DNA of 5,331 nt from Oscillospiraceae bacterium (GTDB lineage: Bacteria > Bacillota > Clostridia > Oscillospirales > Ruminococcaceae). The notes beneath the pieces were generated by a model. That model made no database searches, was not told the origin of the DNA, and saw only the letters and a program-made list of their open reading frames with translations. Positions 5,331 through 5,331 of the stretch are shown piece after piece. The stretch covers positions 3,380 to 8,710 of the forward strand of contig DNUB01000170.1 of assembly GCA_003508605.1 (NCBI GenBank), read 5' to 3'. The number at the start of each line of letters is the position of its first letter. Within the stretch, counting starts at the first letter, position 1. The position numbers were made by a program, and so were the translations under genes.

Positions 5331-5331
5331 A

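Larger units (their letters stand above)
4927..5331. other. 405-base non-coding region upstream of the pilin operon
   Basis: No reading frame here has a convincing start site, composition or recognisable product. The region is AT-rich between about 5050 and 5240 and contains the operon's ribosome binding site, a promoter-like sequence, nested hairpins, two direct repeats, a two-step inverted repeat and an edge hairpin, each listed separately. The next gene to the right lies outside the window, so it is unknown whether this region is divergent or belongs only to the pilin operon. Confidence 0.7.

Noticed and set aside
5299..5331. An open ATG frame beginning MSPAFCGKQKA at the right edge.
   Set aside because: There is no ribosome binding site, and the frame simply translates the edge hairpin. 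Only eleven codons are visible.
1..5331. CRISPR arrays, tRNA or rRNA genes, and transposase genes.
   Set aside because: No regularly spaced repeats, cloverleaf-like sequence, rRNA-like sequence or transposase motifs were seen on either strand.

Overview
The window looks like bacterial chromosome of moderate GC content from a Gram-positive, Clostridia-type organism, possibly a gut Oscillospiraceae or Lachnospiraceae relative. The reasons are strong purine-rich ribosome binding sites (AGGAG, GAGG), AT-rich intergenic DNA, a prepilin peptidase with two CxxC pairs, and a compact minor-pilin operon of the kind found in Clostridia with type IV pili. The taxonomic guess rests on general character, not on a diagnostic marker.

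Layout. Bases 46-801 (+) encode an apparently intact A24-family prepilin peptidase (PilD/ComC type). Bases 802-952 are a convergent intergenic region with a GC-rich hairpin (818-832) and a longer imperfect stem followed by six T (845-899). Three genes on the minus strand then run as one tight operon, read from right to left: a 713-aa PilX/GspK-like protein (2785-4926), a 285-aa PilV/GspI-like prepilin (1913-2770) and a 316-aa PilW/GspJ-like prepilin (953-1903). The gaps between them are 14 and 9 bases. Bases 4927-5331 hold no convincing gene but are rich in structure: a promoter-like sequence, nested hairpins, two kinds of direct repeat, a two-step inverted repeat with TATAATCAAA facing outward on both arms, and a 9-bp hairpin at the window edge.

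How the genes work together. The peptidase would cut the short basic leaders (KSKKG|F and RKKG|V) of the two Glu5-bearing prepilins at the inner face of the membrane. The three operon products match, in order and N-terminal type, the tip-initiating minor subunits known as GspK-GspI-GspJ or PilX-PilV-PilW. The first is much larger than GspK or PilX (713 aa against roughly 200-330 aa). It lacks the +5 glutamate, as GspK does, and carries a series of short [VF]Y-x-x-G rungs suggesting a beta-helix. The inference is a pilus tip complex with a large, possibly adhesive, beta-helical head. The assembly ATPase, the platform protein and an obvious major pilin are not in the window and must lie elsewhere if the system works.

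The most interesting points are the beta-helical tip protein with its regularly spaced cysteines, the structured DNA or RNA upstream of the operon, and homopolymer runs (G7, A8) inside the two smaller pilin genes that could allow on/off switching.
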